Positions 43,183 through 52,700 of a stretch of DNA of 64,000 nucleotides are shown here, in pieces. The DNA lies in assembly GCF_003097535.1 (NCBI RefSeq), contig NZ_CP029187.1, positions 2,170,001 through 2,234,000 of the forward strand, read 5' to 3'. Within the stretch, counting starts at the first letter, position 1; each line of letters starts with the position of its first letter. Both the position numbers and the translations under genes were made by a program. A model generated the notes under the pieces. It was given only the letters and a program-made list of their open reading frames with translations, was not told where the DNA came from and ran no database searches. Source of the DNA: Flavobacterium pallidum. Its GTDB lineage: Bacteria > Bacteroidota > Bacteroidia > Flavobacteriales > Flavobacteriaceae.

Positions 43183-43712
43183 TGAAGTTTATTGAAACAC
43201 CAAGGCTTTTCATGCGTGAAATTGTTGTTGCAGATGCGCCGGCAATGTTCGAACTCGATTCTGATCCGGAAGTAAACCGTTATCTTGGGAATCGGCCGGT
43301 AACGTCATTAGAGCAGGTCTATGGGATTATTGATTTCATAAGGGCGCAATATGCAGAAAACGGCATCGGGCGTTGGGCAGTTATCTTAAAGGAAACCAAT
43401 GAATTTATCGGCTGGTCAGGACTGAAACTCGATAAGGATAAAAACGGCTACGGTCAGTTCTATGATTTAGGCTACCGTTTCATCCCGAAATTCTGGGGCA
43501 AAGGTTTTGCTACGGAAAGTGCCAAAGCCTTCGTCGCATATGGTTTTAATGAAATGAATATCGATAAGATCTGTGGGCATACCATGATTGGAAATGTCAA
43601 TTCGGGTAAAGTATTGCAGAAAGCCGGGCTGCGTTTCACAAACACTTTTGAAGAAGATGGTGAAACCTGCAATTGGTATGAAATGGACAGAAAGACTGGG
43701 GCGAAAACGTAA
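43179..43712 (+). CDS. GNAT acetyltransferase, RimJ/RimL-like
   Basis: A 177-residue acetyltransferase of the RimJ/RimL type: TPRLFMREIVVADAPAMFELDSDPEVNRYLG at the start (split here: TPRLFMREI then DPEVNRYLG), EFIGWSGLKLD, the acetyl-CoA loop KFWGKGFATESAKAF near 110, and GNVNSGKVLQKAGL near 145. Such enzymes acetylate protein N-termini, tRNA-linked or antibiotic amines. It is the last gene of the ABC operon, overlapping DUF2007 by 4 bases; two ATGs in tandem precede it. Confidence 0.9.
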   Translation: MMKFIETPRLFMREIVVADAPAMFELDSDPEVNRYLGNRPVTSLEQVYGIIDFIRAQYAENGIGRWAVILKETNEFIGWSGLKLDKDKNGYGQFYDLGYRFIPKFWGKGFATESAKAFVAYGFNEMNIDKICGHTMIGNVNSGKVLQKAGLRFTNTFEEDGETCNWYEMDRKTGAKT

Positions 43713-43715
43713 AAA

Positions 43716-44093
43716 CTATTTTGTCTTTTTCGATTTGGCCGCTGCCTTTTCCAGATTTTCCCTGACGCGGAAAGCGACAATACGCCCGATTAAATCTACC
43801 GGTACAGGTTCATCAAGCGGAAATTGGATGGAGCCTTTCGCCGTCTTATATTTGGCGATCTCATCCTTGAAATACGCCACGCCTGCGGCACCGGGATAAA
43901 ATCCAATGTGATTCTTATAGCCTGAAAAATACACCAAAGCGCCATGAAATTTATATGCGGGCATCATATAACCGATATATTCTTCCGCATCGGGAGCTGC
44001 ATTATGGATAGCTTTACGGACATTTTGAAGCATTTCGCGTGTGTGTTCCGGGAATGCTTCAATAAATGCGTCGACTTCAGGTTTCGCCATCAT
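43716..44093 (-). CDS. DUF1801 family protein (YdhG-like)
   Basis: A 125-residue protein of the DUF1801/iron-chaperone-like family: VDAFIEAFPEHTREMLQNVRKAI, then EEYIGYMMPAYKFHGALVYF and YKNHIGFYPG. Related proteins have been linked to iron handling but the role here is uncertain. The C-terminus is Lys-rich. Its start overlaps the upstream acetyltransferase stop by one base (TGATG), so the two are co-translated. Second ATG at 44090. Confidence 0.85.
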   Translation of the reverse strand: MMAKPEVDAFIEAFPEHTREMLQNVRKAIHNAAPDAEEYIGYMMPAYKFHGALVYFSGYKNHIGFYPGAAGVAYFKDEIAKYKTAKGSIQFPLDEPVPVDLIGRIVAFRVRENLEKAAAKSKKTK

Positions 44094-44545
44094 CAGGATA
44101 GGTTCTTTTCAAAGCATACACTGTTCTCAATACCGGCATATTGTCCAAAATTCGGAATGATTTTATAACCGTTTTTATGATATAGCGCAATCGCTTCAGG
44201 TTGTTTAATGCCCGTTTCGAGGATGCAACCTTTATAGCCCAATTCCTTAACCCATTCCTCAAGCTCAGAAAGCAGTCCTGACGCAATGCCTTTCCCGCGT
44301 AGCTTCTCAGGAACGAACATCCGTTTCACTTCTACTATATCGGGCGTATATCCCTTAAAAGCGCCACATCCTACCGCTACATGATTTTCATAAGCGACTA
44401 TAACATTTTTCAGCGTGGCAATCTTATTGAACTGGGCGTAAAATGCATGGTCTTCTCCGTCGCGTATGGCGAGGTCGGCATCAAGAAGGCACACCAGGTC
44501 GATGAAATCCGGGTTTTCGGAATCCGTTCTTATATATTTAATCAT
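44093..44545 (-). CDS. GNAT family N-acetyltransferase
   Basis: A 150-residue GNAT protein: VAVGCGAFKGYTPDIVEVKRMFV (split: GCGAFKGY and EVKRMFV), loop EKLRGKGIASGLLSELEEW near 75-93, and ETGIKQPEAIALYHKNGYK near 125. From memory this is close to PA4866/YiiD-like small-molecule acetyltransferases; the substrate is unknown. It is translationally coupled with the DUF1801 gene. Confidence 0.88.
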   Translation of the reverse strand: MIKYIRTDSENPDFIDLVCLLDADLAIRDGEDHAFYAQFNKIATLKNVIVAYENHVAVGCGAFKGYTPDIVEVKRMFVPEKLRGKGIASGLLSELEEWVKELGYKGCILETGIKQPEAIALYHKNGYKIIPNFGQYAGIENSVCFEKNLS

Positions 44546-44597
44546 AGCAGTGATTTTTTTTACGAATATAACAAATGCTGCGAGTAACCCAAAACAA

Positions 44598-44625
44598 AAA
44601 CAGCGCGGTAAATCCAGCGCTGTTT
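44598..44625 (-). terminator. Terminator after the NUMOD4/HNH-like gene
   Basis: AAACAGCGC (44598-44606) pairs perfectly with GCGCTGTTT (44617-44625) across 10 bases; on the minus strand TTGTTTTGGG follows. Confidence 0.85.
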
Positions 44626-44645
44626 AATTGTTTAAATGATTTGGT

Positions 44646-45224
44646 TTAGATCTTAACGGAGCTCCAGTTTTCGCCGCTTTGTATCCTGCGAATCTGCATT
44701 TCGCTGACACCGAATTGTTTGGCAATCATTTTCAGCCTCGTTTTCCTGTTAGGGTCCTGCAGGAGTTTCTTGATGTGGATTACTTTGGTAACACTGAGTT
44801 TCCTGCCATCAGATTTGATGTTGTATTCAATCAGTTTCTCCTTGGCCTTAATCACATGTGGGCTGGCCCTATGGTGCGCTAGCTTTTCTTCATATGTGGC
44901 CCAAATCAGGTTTTTTGCATGATCATTTGCACGATCGTGGTCCTTGTGCAGGATGTGTTTGTGCTCGGGTGATGGAGGCGGAATAAATAATTCGGCAACC
45001 AACCGGTAAAGCAATATATTCTTATTTACGAGCCGGCCGTCGATACGCACTTTGCAATGCAGTGTCCTGTAGCCATCTGAGAGTCCGCCTTTAAGCAATT
45101 TTCCTTGTTTTGGATCGTCTGTAAAACTTACGAGGCGTCCGTGGTTGGAAACTGCATAACGGAGTTTCAGATCAAAGGGAACCGTGACTTCCCTGAATTC
45201 TTCATCCGGAAATAATCTGAACAT
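44646..45224 (-). CDS. NUMOD4/HNH-like protein with C-terminal helix-turn-helix
   Basis: A 192-residue protein resembling stand-alone homing endonucleases. NUMOD4-like N-terminus (RYAVSNHGRLVSF near 27-39), then LYRLVAELFIPPP, which in HNH_3 proteins precedes the metal-binding site, then HILHKDHDRANDHAKNLIWAT (shown in part: HKDHDRANDHAKNL near 95-108). The usual NHIDG is replaced by HKDHD, so nuclease activity is uncertain. Residues about 145-190 form a helix-turn-helix (KMIAKQFGVSEMQIRRIQSG). It is not inside an intron or intein here. A regulator or domesticated endonuclease are both possible. Confidence 0.75.
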   Translation of the reverse strand: MFRLFPDEEFREVTVPFDLKLRYAVSNHGRLVSFTDDPKQGKLLKGGLSDGYRTLHCKVRIDGRLVNKNILLYRLVAELFIPPPSPEHKHILHKDHDRANDHAKNLIWATYEEKLAHHRASPHVIKAKEKLIEYNIKSDGRKLSVTKVIHIKKLLQDPNRKTRLKMIAKQFGVSEMQIRRIQSGENWSSVKI

Positions 45225-45315
45225 TTTTTAGGGGGATTTGTTAGTGTCGTAAATTTAGCCAAAAACTCATTATTTCTACAATAAGCATTCGGGATATTAA
45301 CAAATCTTTGGGAAA

Positions 45316-45783
45316 TCAAACGTTTTCAGCCTTTAAACGCATCCACGTATCAAAATCCATCTCAAATTTGATTTCACCCTTTCCATGTGTACCGACTTCT
45401 TTCCAGCCGGACATGCGGTAAAAAGTTTCCGCGCGTGTGCCCGGAGCAGTTCCCAGCCATACATTTTCCCTGGTTTGTGAAAAATACCAATCCATCATCA
45501 CATCGTGTAGCCGCCGCCCGATGCCGCGCTTTTCAAAATCGGGATGCAGGAACAAAGCCCAGATGTTTTTGTCTTTCATATCGACGATGGAAAATCCAGT
45601 AATGGTTCCGTCAATTTCACAAACCCAGCCTTTTCCGCGCACATTGATGAATTCTTCACAATCCGCATCGCTTACCAATGCCGGATTAGATAATGTATTC
45701 TCTTTTACTGCGTTTCGGACAACCTGAATTTGCTTAATATCCTGGGTTAGGGCTTCGCGTATGATTATATTTTTATATTCCAT
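45316..45783 (-). CDS. GNAT family N-acetyltransferase
   Basis: A 155-residue acetyltransferase: IVDMKDKNIWALFLHPDFEKRG, loop RGIGRRLHDVMMDW near 92-105, TRAETFYRMSGWKEVG near 125-140. The substrate is unknown. It lies 23 bases after the stop of the DUF3857 gene on the same strand and could be the last gene of that operon. Confidence 0.87.
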   Translation of the reverse strand: MEYKNIIIREALTQDIKQIQVVRNAVKENTLSNPALVSDADCEEFINVRGKGWVCEIDGTITGFSIVDMKDKNIWALFLHPDFEKRGIGRRLHDVMMDWYFSQTRENVWLGTAPGTRAETFYRMSGWKEVGTHGKGEIKFEMDFDTWMRLKAENV

Positions 45784-45806
45784 GGTTGTTACTTGTGTGT
45801 TTACAG

Positions 45807-47774
45807 CTATTTACTCAATACGATCACGACTTTGTTGAAATCGGCTGCAGCATTGATTACGGCGCGATATTCCTCGAATTTATCGAGCGGATAATTGATG
45901 ATGTTGTAATATTCCGTGTTTTCGATCAGGATTTCATCACCTTTCTGAGTGTATTTGCTCGTGAAGGCCGCTTCTGTCTTTCCATTGATCACGGTCTTGT
46001 AATCCATGTTGAATTTTTCAAGATTCTGCACTGTGGCTCCTTTCGGCAAGAGAAGGTGGATTTTTCGGGTATACGAATGCGGATAATCAATCTCTACCGG
46101 AAGTGTGCGCTTGTCTTCCTGATACAATTCCATCTGCCTGCCGATGACGAGCCCGGCCGAGAACAGGTAATTAGGCCCGGCTTTCTGGATGAGGTCCTTA
46201 CCATCAAATGAAACCAGCAGCGTAAACGGCTTTTTCCCGATAAATTCCGTACCGTCATTTTCAGATTTCAGCGTTTTGTATTCTGCATCGACGGTATAGT
46301 TTTCGGCGACGCTTTTCAGGATGGACTGATACTGTTCTGCGGAAGCGAAATCCTTGATAGGCTGGAAATTATGCGCGGCATATCCCCCGAAATCAATGCG
46401 ATCCGAAATCACCGGGCTGTCCATATCGGCGGTGAAATCCACGGTGATGTCCATCACATCATGGGTAACGTCGGCACCGGGAAGCTCGATAAATCCGACC
46501 TCGCCGATACCCATCGAGACGCCGCCAAACGTCTTTGATTTGATGAACAAGCCATTGTTATTGCCTAAAGACGGCGGGAACAGTGGCATGCGGAATTCGA
46601 TTTCTGTTGGCGTGATGTATTTTTTGATAGCCGGGAAATAGAACAGCATGTCGTTCAGGTTCTCATAACTTTCAAAATCCGGGTCGAACGGCAGTTTGTA
46701 GCGGCTGAGCGTGAAAACCATATTGTTTTCAATACCGAATTTCCTGAATACATTCAGGTACAGTTTCAGGATGTCGGTTTGGTTGGCTTGTTTGGAAGCG
46801 ATGATTTCGCTGATGGTTTCCTTGGTTTCAATAAAACGGTTGTAGGTGATGGTTTTCTTGATTTTGTTTTCGATGTTCCAGACCTGCTCCTGCGGATCAT
46901 CGGATTTCGGGATCGACTTGCAGAAATCGTCGATGGATTTTTGCTCTTTCTTCGTAAGCTCCGCATTAAAGCGTTCGTAGATATTTGTGGCGAATTCTTT
47001 GTAATTGTAAAGATTCCTTGAATTGTTGTACAGGTTTTCGTCGAGTTTGTAACGCAGCATTTTGAGCATCACTTCACGATTCGAATATTTTTCTTCATCA
47101 TTCAGCGCGGCAATGTCTTTTACCTTCACCGATAACGAGATTTTGCCCTTGTATTTTGCCTCATCCTTCACCGGTTCCGGAAGGCCATTGTAAGATTTCG
47201 TCTTAAAACCAAGATGTTCAGGATAAATCAACTCAAAATCCAGGTCTGCTATCGGGTATTCATCCTGCATCTTAATGGTTTCGCCATCGAGTTCGGGCAT
47301 TTCCCTAAGCACATACATCACTTCAATGACGGCACCCTTTTCAAGTCCGTTGACGGCAAAATAATTGTATTTTACGCCACGCTCCTCATCAGTTTCCTCC
47401 TTAATGTCCTTTTTATCGAGGTGGATGATCTTGCCGTTCTGGAGGATTACGCGCGCTTTGGTGGTGATGACGCTTTCTTTTTGGCTGAAAGGGATGTAAA
47501 TCCTGTTGTTGCGCTCGATGGCATCATCAGAATTGATGTACGTCTGGTCGTGGATCAGGTGGAACTGCATCGCTTTATTGTCAATAACAGACAATTCGGT
47601 CTTGATGACGCGTTTGAGGATGACCTCATTTTCGTTTTTATATCGTTCGGGGATTTCGATTTTTTTGGCTTTTTCATCCCATTCGTAGTCCTTGAAGGCA
47701 TAATCCTGCGCGAAGAACATGGTGCTGCTCATCAAAGCGATAAAAAGATAAAGTGTTTTTGGGAATGTTTTCAT
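45807..47774 (-). CDS. DUF3857 protein with degenerate transglutaminase-like domain
   Basis: A 655-residue exported protein (signal peptide ending STMFFAQ). Residues about 60-240 are the DUF3857 beta domain (AINRNNRIYIPF-type strands; YNYFAVNGLEKGAVIEVMY). Residues about 290-420 align in layout with the transglutaminase-like domain of its neighbour, but the GDCKD catalytic motif is replaced (ASKQANQTDILKL) and no DNH histidine motif is found, so it looks catalytically dead. The C-terminal 200 residues are a beta-rich DUF2569-like tail. It starts 2 bases after the neighbour's stop. It is probably periplasmic or cell-surface. Confidence 0.82.
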   Translation of the reverse strand: MKTFPKTLYLFIALMSSTMFFAQDYAFKDYEWDEKAKKIEIPERYKNENEVILKRVIKTELSVIDNKAMQFHLIHDQTYINSDDAIERNNRIYIPFSQKESVITTKARVILQNGKIIHLDKKDIKEETDEERGVKYNYFAVNGLEKGAVIEVMYVLREMPELDGETIKMQDEYPIADLDFELIYPEHLGFKTKSYNGLPEPVKDEAKYKGKISLSVKVKDIAALNDEEKYSNREVMLKMLRYKLDENLYNNSRNLYNYKEFATNIYERFNAELTKKEQKSIDDFCKSIPKSDDPQEQVWNIENKIKKTITYNRFIETKETISEIIASKQANQTDILKLYLNVFRKFGIENNMVFTLSRYKLPFDPDFESYENLNDMLFYFPAIKKYITPTEIEFRMPLFPPSLGNNNGLFIKSKTFGGVSMGIGEVGFIELPGADVTHDVMDITVDFTADMDSPVISDRIDFGGYAAHNFQPIKDFASAEQYQSILKSVAENYTVDAEYKTLKSENDGTEFIGKKPFTLLVSFDGKDLIQKAGPNYLFSAGLVIGRQMELYQEDKRTLPVEIDYPHSYTRKIHLLLPKGATVQNLEKFNMDYKTVINGKTEAAFTSKYTQKGDEILIENTEYYNIINYPLDKFEEYRAVINAAADFNKVVIVLSK

Positions 47775-47776
47775 GT

Positions 47777-49714
47777 TTATTTTTCCTGTAAGATGATGGT
47801 TTCGTTGTAGGCACTTTTTAGTTTACGGATGCTCTCGTTCCATTTTTCGAAATCGGTGTTGTCGAGCAATATTTTTTTCTGTTTCAATTTTATGGTTAAA
47901 GCGACATTGTTATCGCGGACTTCATGCGAAAAGTCGGCTTTGAAATAGTCGTTGTCCATGCTGAACGCCGGCGGAAGTGATTTTACGGAATAATTCGCAG
48001 GGATTTCCAGTTTATAAGCACTGTTGGTGTACATCAGGAAATCAAACTCATATTTTGCAATGCGGTCCTTTTCGATGGTCAGTTTTTCAAAAGCTTTATC
48101 AAGGTACATATTCACATACATTTCCCTGCCCATCTTAATGATGTAATTGTCCAGGTTAAAATTGAAGTCAATGCGGTATGGCTGGTCGCGGTCTTTCACA
48201 TTATTTTCCTTGTAATCGATGAGGCTGAATTTATTATTGCCTTTCAGCACCAGGCTTTTCACCATGTCAAAACGGGTCTTATTTACGGCATCTCCCATTT
48301 GCGACAATACGCTGCTGCGGCTGAAACCCTGGTATTCTACCTTTCCGGTTCCGGTGAGTTTGTTGTTGTCGATTTTGAGTGCCAGTTCTTCATGAATTTC
48401 ATTCATTTCGGCGGGAACCACCGGAACGGGAATGATTTTGTAGGTTTCGCCATCATTGTACAGCGCTTCTTTTCCTTGTATGAAAGCAGTTGGGATGCCA
48501 TAACGCGTTTCCTTATCTGTGCCATCCAGGAAAACATATTCGCCGCCATCCTTAAAAACGGCAATCATATGGTTGTCGACAGCCGGCGTGGAAAGCTCTT
48601 CATACGAATACGGAATGCTGCGTGTGCCGATCCAGGATACCGAAACATCATTGACACCGGCATAATGGGCCATGGCTGTGATAATACTGGCCATATCTTT
48701 ACAGTCACCGAATTTCCGCTCGCAAACCAGTCCCGCTTCTCTTGGGATAAAGCCTTCATAACCGTTCTCAAAAGCGATGTATTTGATGTTGTCCTTTACC
48801 CAATAAAAGATGGCTTTCATTTTATCCTTATTTGAAGCCATTCCGAAAGTCAAGTTCGTCGTGATGGCCTTGAGTTCGCTGTTTTCGGTCTTGTTCAGGT
48901 TTTTTACGAAACCTTTATAATAATTGAAAAGCTTTGGGATGTCATCGAGCACGGGAATGCTGGTTTTGTCGACTGTATAATCCTTAATATACACATCGAT
49001 ATGCGGCACGACGTACAGGTAACCGGGCGAATTCGATTCGAATTTGAGTGGCTTTATATCCGTCAATGTCCATTTATAGACCCATTTCCCTTTCTTTTCT
49101 GATTTGGTGAAAGCAATGGAATTGTTTGGGTCGTTAAAGATTTTGTAACCGATATTGATGTCTTTTTCGGTATGGATTTCCAGCGTCGAATTCTTAATAG
49201 GCAGGCTGTTGCCAAAGATGAACTTCTGCAGCAGAAACGGATCCAGGAATTCGGTTTGGTAATCGTAAACTTTTCTGGCACCTGTTTCCAGGTTTGGGAA
49301 AATCAACTGACGCTCTTTCACATCATTGTAAAAAACGGAATTGTCACGCGCCAGTTTTTCATTGGACTGCGTTACCTTGATTTTCTTTTCCTTTCCGTTG
49401 TTGCTTACAACGGAATACGCATCGTAACTTTTCAGTTTCACCAATTCCGAATACGTAAAGCTTTCCTCGTTGTTAAGGATGCCGTTTTCGGACAAAATCA
49501 TCGATTCATAATGATTATCCTGTATCACTTTCAGTTTTTTATCCTTGATGGAGAAATCGTACACCAGGCTTTCCTCAAGGATGATTTCGTTGAAGTCGGG
49601 CCAGGCTTTTTTATATTCTGCGAGCGAGAGCTGCGCATGCGAAACTACGGAGGCTATAAGGAAAGCGAATGTGAAATATTTATTTGATGATGTCAATGAG
49701 TTCGTCCGAGTCAT
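47777..49714 (-). CDS. DUF3857/transglutaminase-like protein, intact catalytic triad
   Basis: A 645-residue exported protein (signal peptide ending VVSHAQ). The DUF3857 domain (about 60-240) is followed by a transglutaminase-like cysteine-protease fold with the triad visible: Cys338 in GDCKD, His382 in DNHMIA, Asp397 in FLDGT. The C-terminus is a beta-rich domain. It could cross-link or cut proteins or peptides at the cell surface. I choose the ATG at 49714, 35 bases inside the 3' end of the TPR/MORN gene; a start at 49774 would add residues before the signal peptide. Confidence 0.85.
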   Translation of the reverse strand: MTRTNSLTSSNKYFTFAFLIASVVSHAQLSLAEYKKAWPDFNEIILEESLVYDFSIKDKKLKVIQDNHYESMILSENGILNNEESFTYSELVKLKSYDAYSVVSNNGKEKKIKVTQSNEKLARDNSVFYNDVKERQLIFPNLETGARKVYDYQTEFLDPFLLQKFIFGNSLPIKNSTLEIHTEKDINIGYKIFNDPNNSIAFTKSEKKGKWVYKWTLTDIKPLKFESNSPGYLYVVPHIDVYIKDYTVDKTSIPVLDDIPKLFNYYKGFVKNLNKTENSELKAITTNLTFGMASNKDKMKAIFYWVKDNIKYIAFENGYEGFIPREAGLVCERKFGDCKDMASIITAMAHYAGVNDVSVSWIGTRSIPYSYEELSTPAVDNHMIAVFKDGGEYVFLDGTDKETRYGIPTAFIQGKEALYNDGETYKIIPVPVVPAEMNEIHEELALKIDNNKLTGTGKVEYQGFSRSSVLSQMGDAVNKTRFDMVKSLVLKGNNKFSLIDYKENNVKDRDQPYRIDFNFNLDNYIIKMGREMYVNMYLDKAFEKLTIEKDRIAKYEFDFLMYTNSAYKLEIPANYSVKSLPPAFSMDNDYFKADFSHEVRDNNVALTIKLKQKKILLDNTDFEKWNESIRKLKSAYNETIILQEK

Positions 49715-52700
49715 ATTTTTTTGTAACCGATAATTTGCCATTTTCATAAATCTCTGTATTGCCGTGTAATTCATCGTTTTGATATGCGGCCTTCAGGCGA
49801 AGTTTTCCGTCCTCAGTGTAATATTCCTGAATGCCTTCGTAATCATTGTTTTTGAAACTTTCCTTTTTATAAACGTTTCCGTTGCTGAAATATTCTGTGC
49901 GGCTTCCCTGAAGAAGTCCTTTATCATACATCGCTTCAATCTGCAGCTTTCCATCCTCGCCAAAAATCTGGTATTTGTTGTTTAAGGCGCCTTTTTCAAA
50001 ACCCAGCCTAGCAGCGGTTTTTCCGTTTGCATAATTGGAAACGATATCTGCGGTGCCATTTTCAATCACCACCTTTTCATCGAGCTGGCCGGTTTTACCA
50101 CGTCGGATGTAGTATTCAAGTTCGTCGTTTACATAACCGAGGATCAGCAGCGGTTCGCCCTTTTGGTTGAAATAAGTAAGCGGTCCATCCTTAACCCCGT
50201 TCAGGGACTGGTGCTCGTACTGTTTTTGCTTATTGTGGTAGTAACGCGTAATGGTACCGTTGTCTTCTCCAAACGCATAATCGTTGGCAAGCCGCAGGTT
50301 CCCCGCCAGGTCGTAATATCTGGCCATGCCATTTTCCTTGCCGCAGTAAAATGTAATTTCATACAACGGGAGGTTTAGCGGCCCATACATTATGGCTTTT
50401 TTATGCCTTACATTATTGATGTACTCGCTTTCATAAGTCGTTTTTCCGGACTTGTCTTTGGTAATGTTCAATCCGTTTAAAGCGCCATTGATCAGGGTGG
50501 TGCTCACATCCAGATTGTCAGACCGCCTGTAGTGGATTGTTCCCGTAGCGTTTTTATAATCCAGTGTATATTGTCTGGTGCCGGAAGGATCGAAGAAATC
50601 GATGGACATCGCTTCTCCGTTGTGGTATTTTATTTTGGTGGAGAATTTGCCGCTTTGCCAGTAGTCATAGCCTTCATCATTCAGCTCATCATTTTCATAA
50701 AAACGTGTTGTAGCCATTTTACCGTCATTGTAAAACCCGAGTTGCGGACCGGTAGCTTTTCCGTTTTTATAGGTCAGCGTCCTTTTCAGTATACCGTCTT
50801 TATAAACTTCGTAAAGTCCGTTGATGGTATCGTTCACATAATTCACAACCGAAGTTTTGTTGCCGTTCTCATCATAATTGTAAACAAGCCCCTGTACCAA
50901 TCCGTTTTTGAAATTTTCAATGCATTTGATGTTGCCATTGTTGTAATTATAGCGCCATTCGTTTTGCTTCATATTTTTTTCATAGCCGCCGCTGCTTCGG
51001 ATATTGCCATTGAAATTTTTGATCGTGAAGGTTTTCTTATCAGAATTGATTTCAACAGGTTTCGGGTTTGCTTTGGTGAATTGCAGGCTGCTTTTAAAAT
51101 TATCCGATTTGAATTTGTCCTGTAAATATAAATTTCCGTCCACATCAAAGTAATCAATGGTTTCGAGATCCCCTTTGCTATTGTAATGATTCACAGATTG
51201 CCTATTGCCATTTTGATAATAATCAGTGACCAATTTCAATTTTACGCCGTCATACTCCACGACCCTTTTCGGGGATTTGTTTTCATAGTAGGATTTGTAG
51301 GTGCCCTGGGCTTTACCGTTAATGTACGCCGTTTCGGCCTTAATGATCCGGCCGTCATAGTATTCGGCGTACTGCCCGTCGAGTTCGCCATTTTTGTAGT
51401 TTCCGGTTTCAGTGAGGTCGCCCGCTTCGTTGTAATAAGCGTAGACGCCATTGAGCTGGCCGTTGCTGTAATTGGCTGTCGACTTCTTTGTCCCGTTAGG
51501 ATAATAGCACGTAGTGGTACCGTCAATATCGCCGTTTTTGTAGCTGACCTCGCATTGCTTTCCGCCGTTAAGGTGATACGTAGTGGCAAGGCCGTCATAT
51601 TGATCGTCCTTATAATTAGCGACTACGCTAAGGTTCCCGTTCGGGTAGTATTCTTTTTCGATGCCGTTGCGCCTGCCCTGGATTTGGGTTGTTTCTTTGG
51701 TGAGTTTTCCTTTGGAATAATATTTCTGGATGCCGTCAAGTTCGCCGTTTTTAAGGTTCAGTTCCCCAATGACGATTCCTTCATGATTGACCATCTTGTA
51801 CGGCCCTTCGTTTTTGCCGTCGATAAATGCCCCTATTGTAAAAGGGAAACGGTCCTTGTACGCAATATTTACGGTTTGCATTTTACCGAAATGCTCCATT
51901 TTTCTTTTTGAAAAAACTGCCCAGAAATCGTTGCCGATATAATTCCTGCTGAAGTCCTCTATCATCTTCTTCTTCGAAGTGATTTTTTTACCCAGATTGT
52001 CTTTCTTGCTTTGAAGCATGTAGTATGTATAAGCTTCGAACTGTTTTTTTGCCACCATATCCTTAATCCACGGGATGTAGGTGTTTTCAAAAAAACCGTC
52101 GCCCATCTTGTGATCCTGGCTAACATATTCGGCTATGGCCTGTACCTGCCTGGTCAATACATCATCAATATCCGACTGGATTTTATAGGCTTTGTTAAGT
52201 GGTAGTTGGTTGCGGAGGATGGTTTCGAGTTCTTCAAAATGATCACCCGATTTAGAGAAAGTGACGCGTGGTTTTTCAAGGAAATTCTGCCCGTATTTCT
52301 GGTTCAGCTTCAAAACAGCATCACCGGCATGGATGCCTCCAGGATCAAGAATAAGATAGGTTATCATGGCCAGTGAACCTTCGACAATTTTTCCGTTTTC
52401 ATAAGCCAGCAGGCCCAGGATGTAATGTGAATTGCTGTGATATGGTGAAATGTTGATGGTTTTCTCTAAATATTCTACGGCTTGCTGCTGCTTTTCCCAA
52501 CGAATGTACATCACGGCAAAATTATACAGCAGGCTTGGGGAATCCGGGATTGTCTTTTCAGCCTCGATGTAGATTTTTTCAGATTCTTCGAATTTTTTCT
52601 GTTCGCTTAACAGATTTCCATAAGCGATATAAAGCATAGGCATGTCAGGAAAACTGCCTTTTTGGTAAAGGCCTGATAATAATGCGGCTTCCTCGACATA

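Noticed and set aside
44646..45224. Intron- or intein-borne homing endonuclease
   Set aside because: No interrupted gene flanks it and no intron structure is visible.
45807..47774. Active transglutaminase like its neighbour
   Set aside because: The GDCKD and DNH motifs are not present at the equivalent positions.
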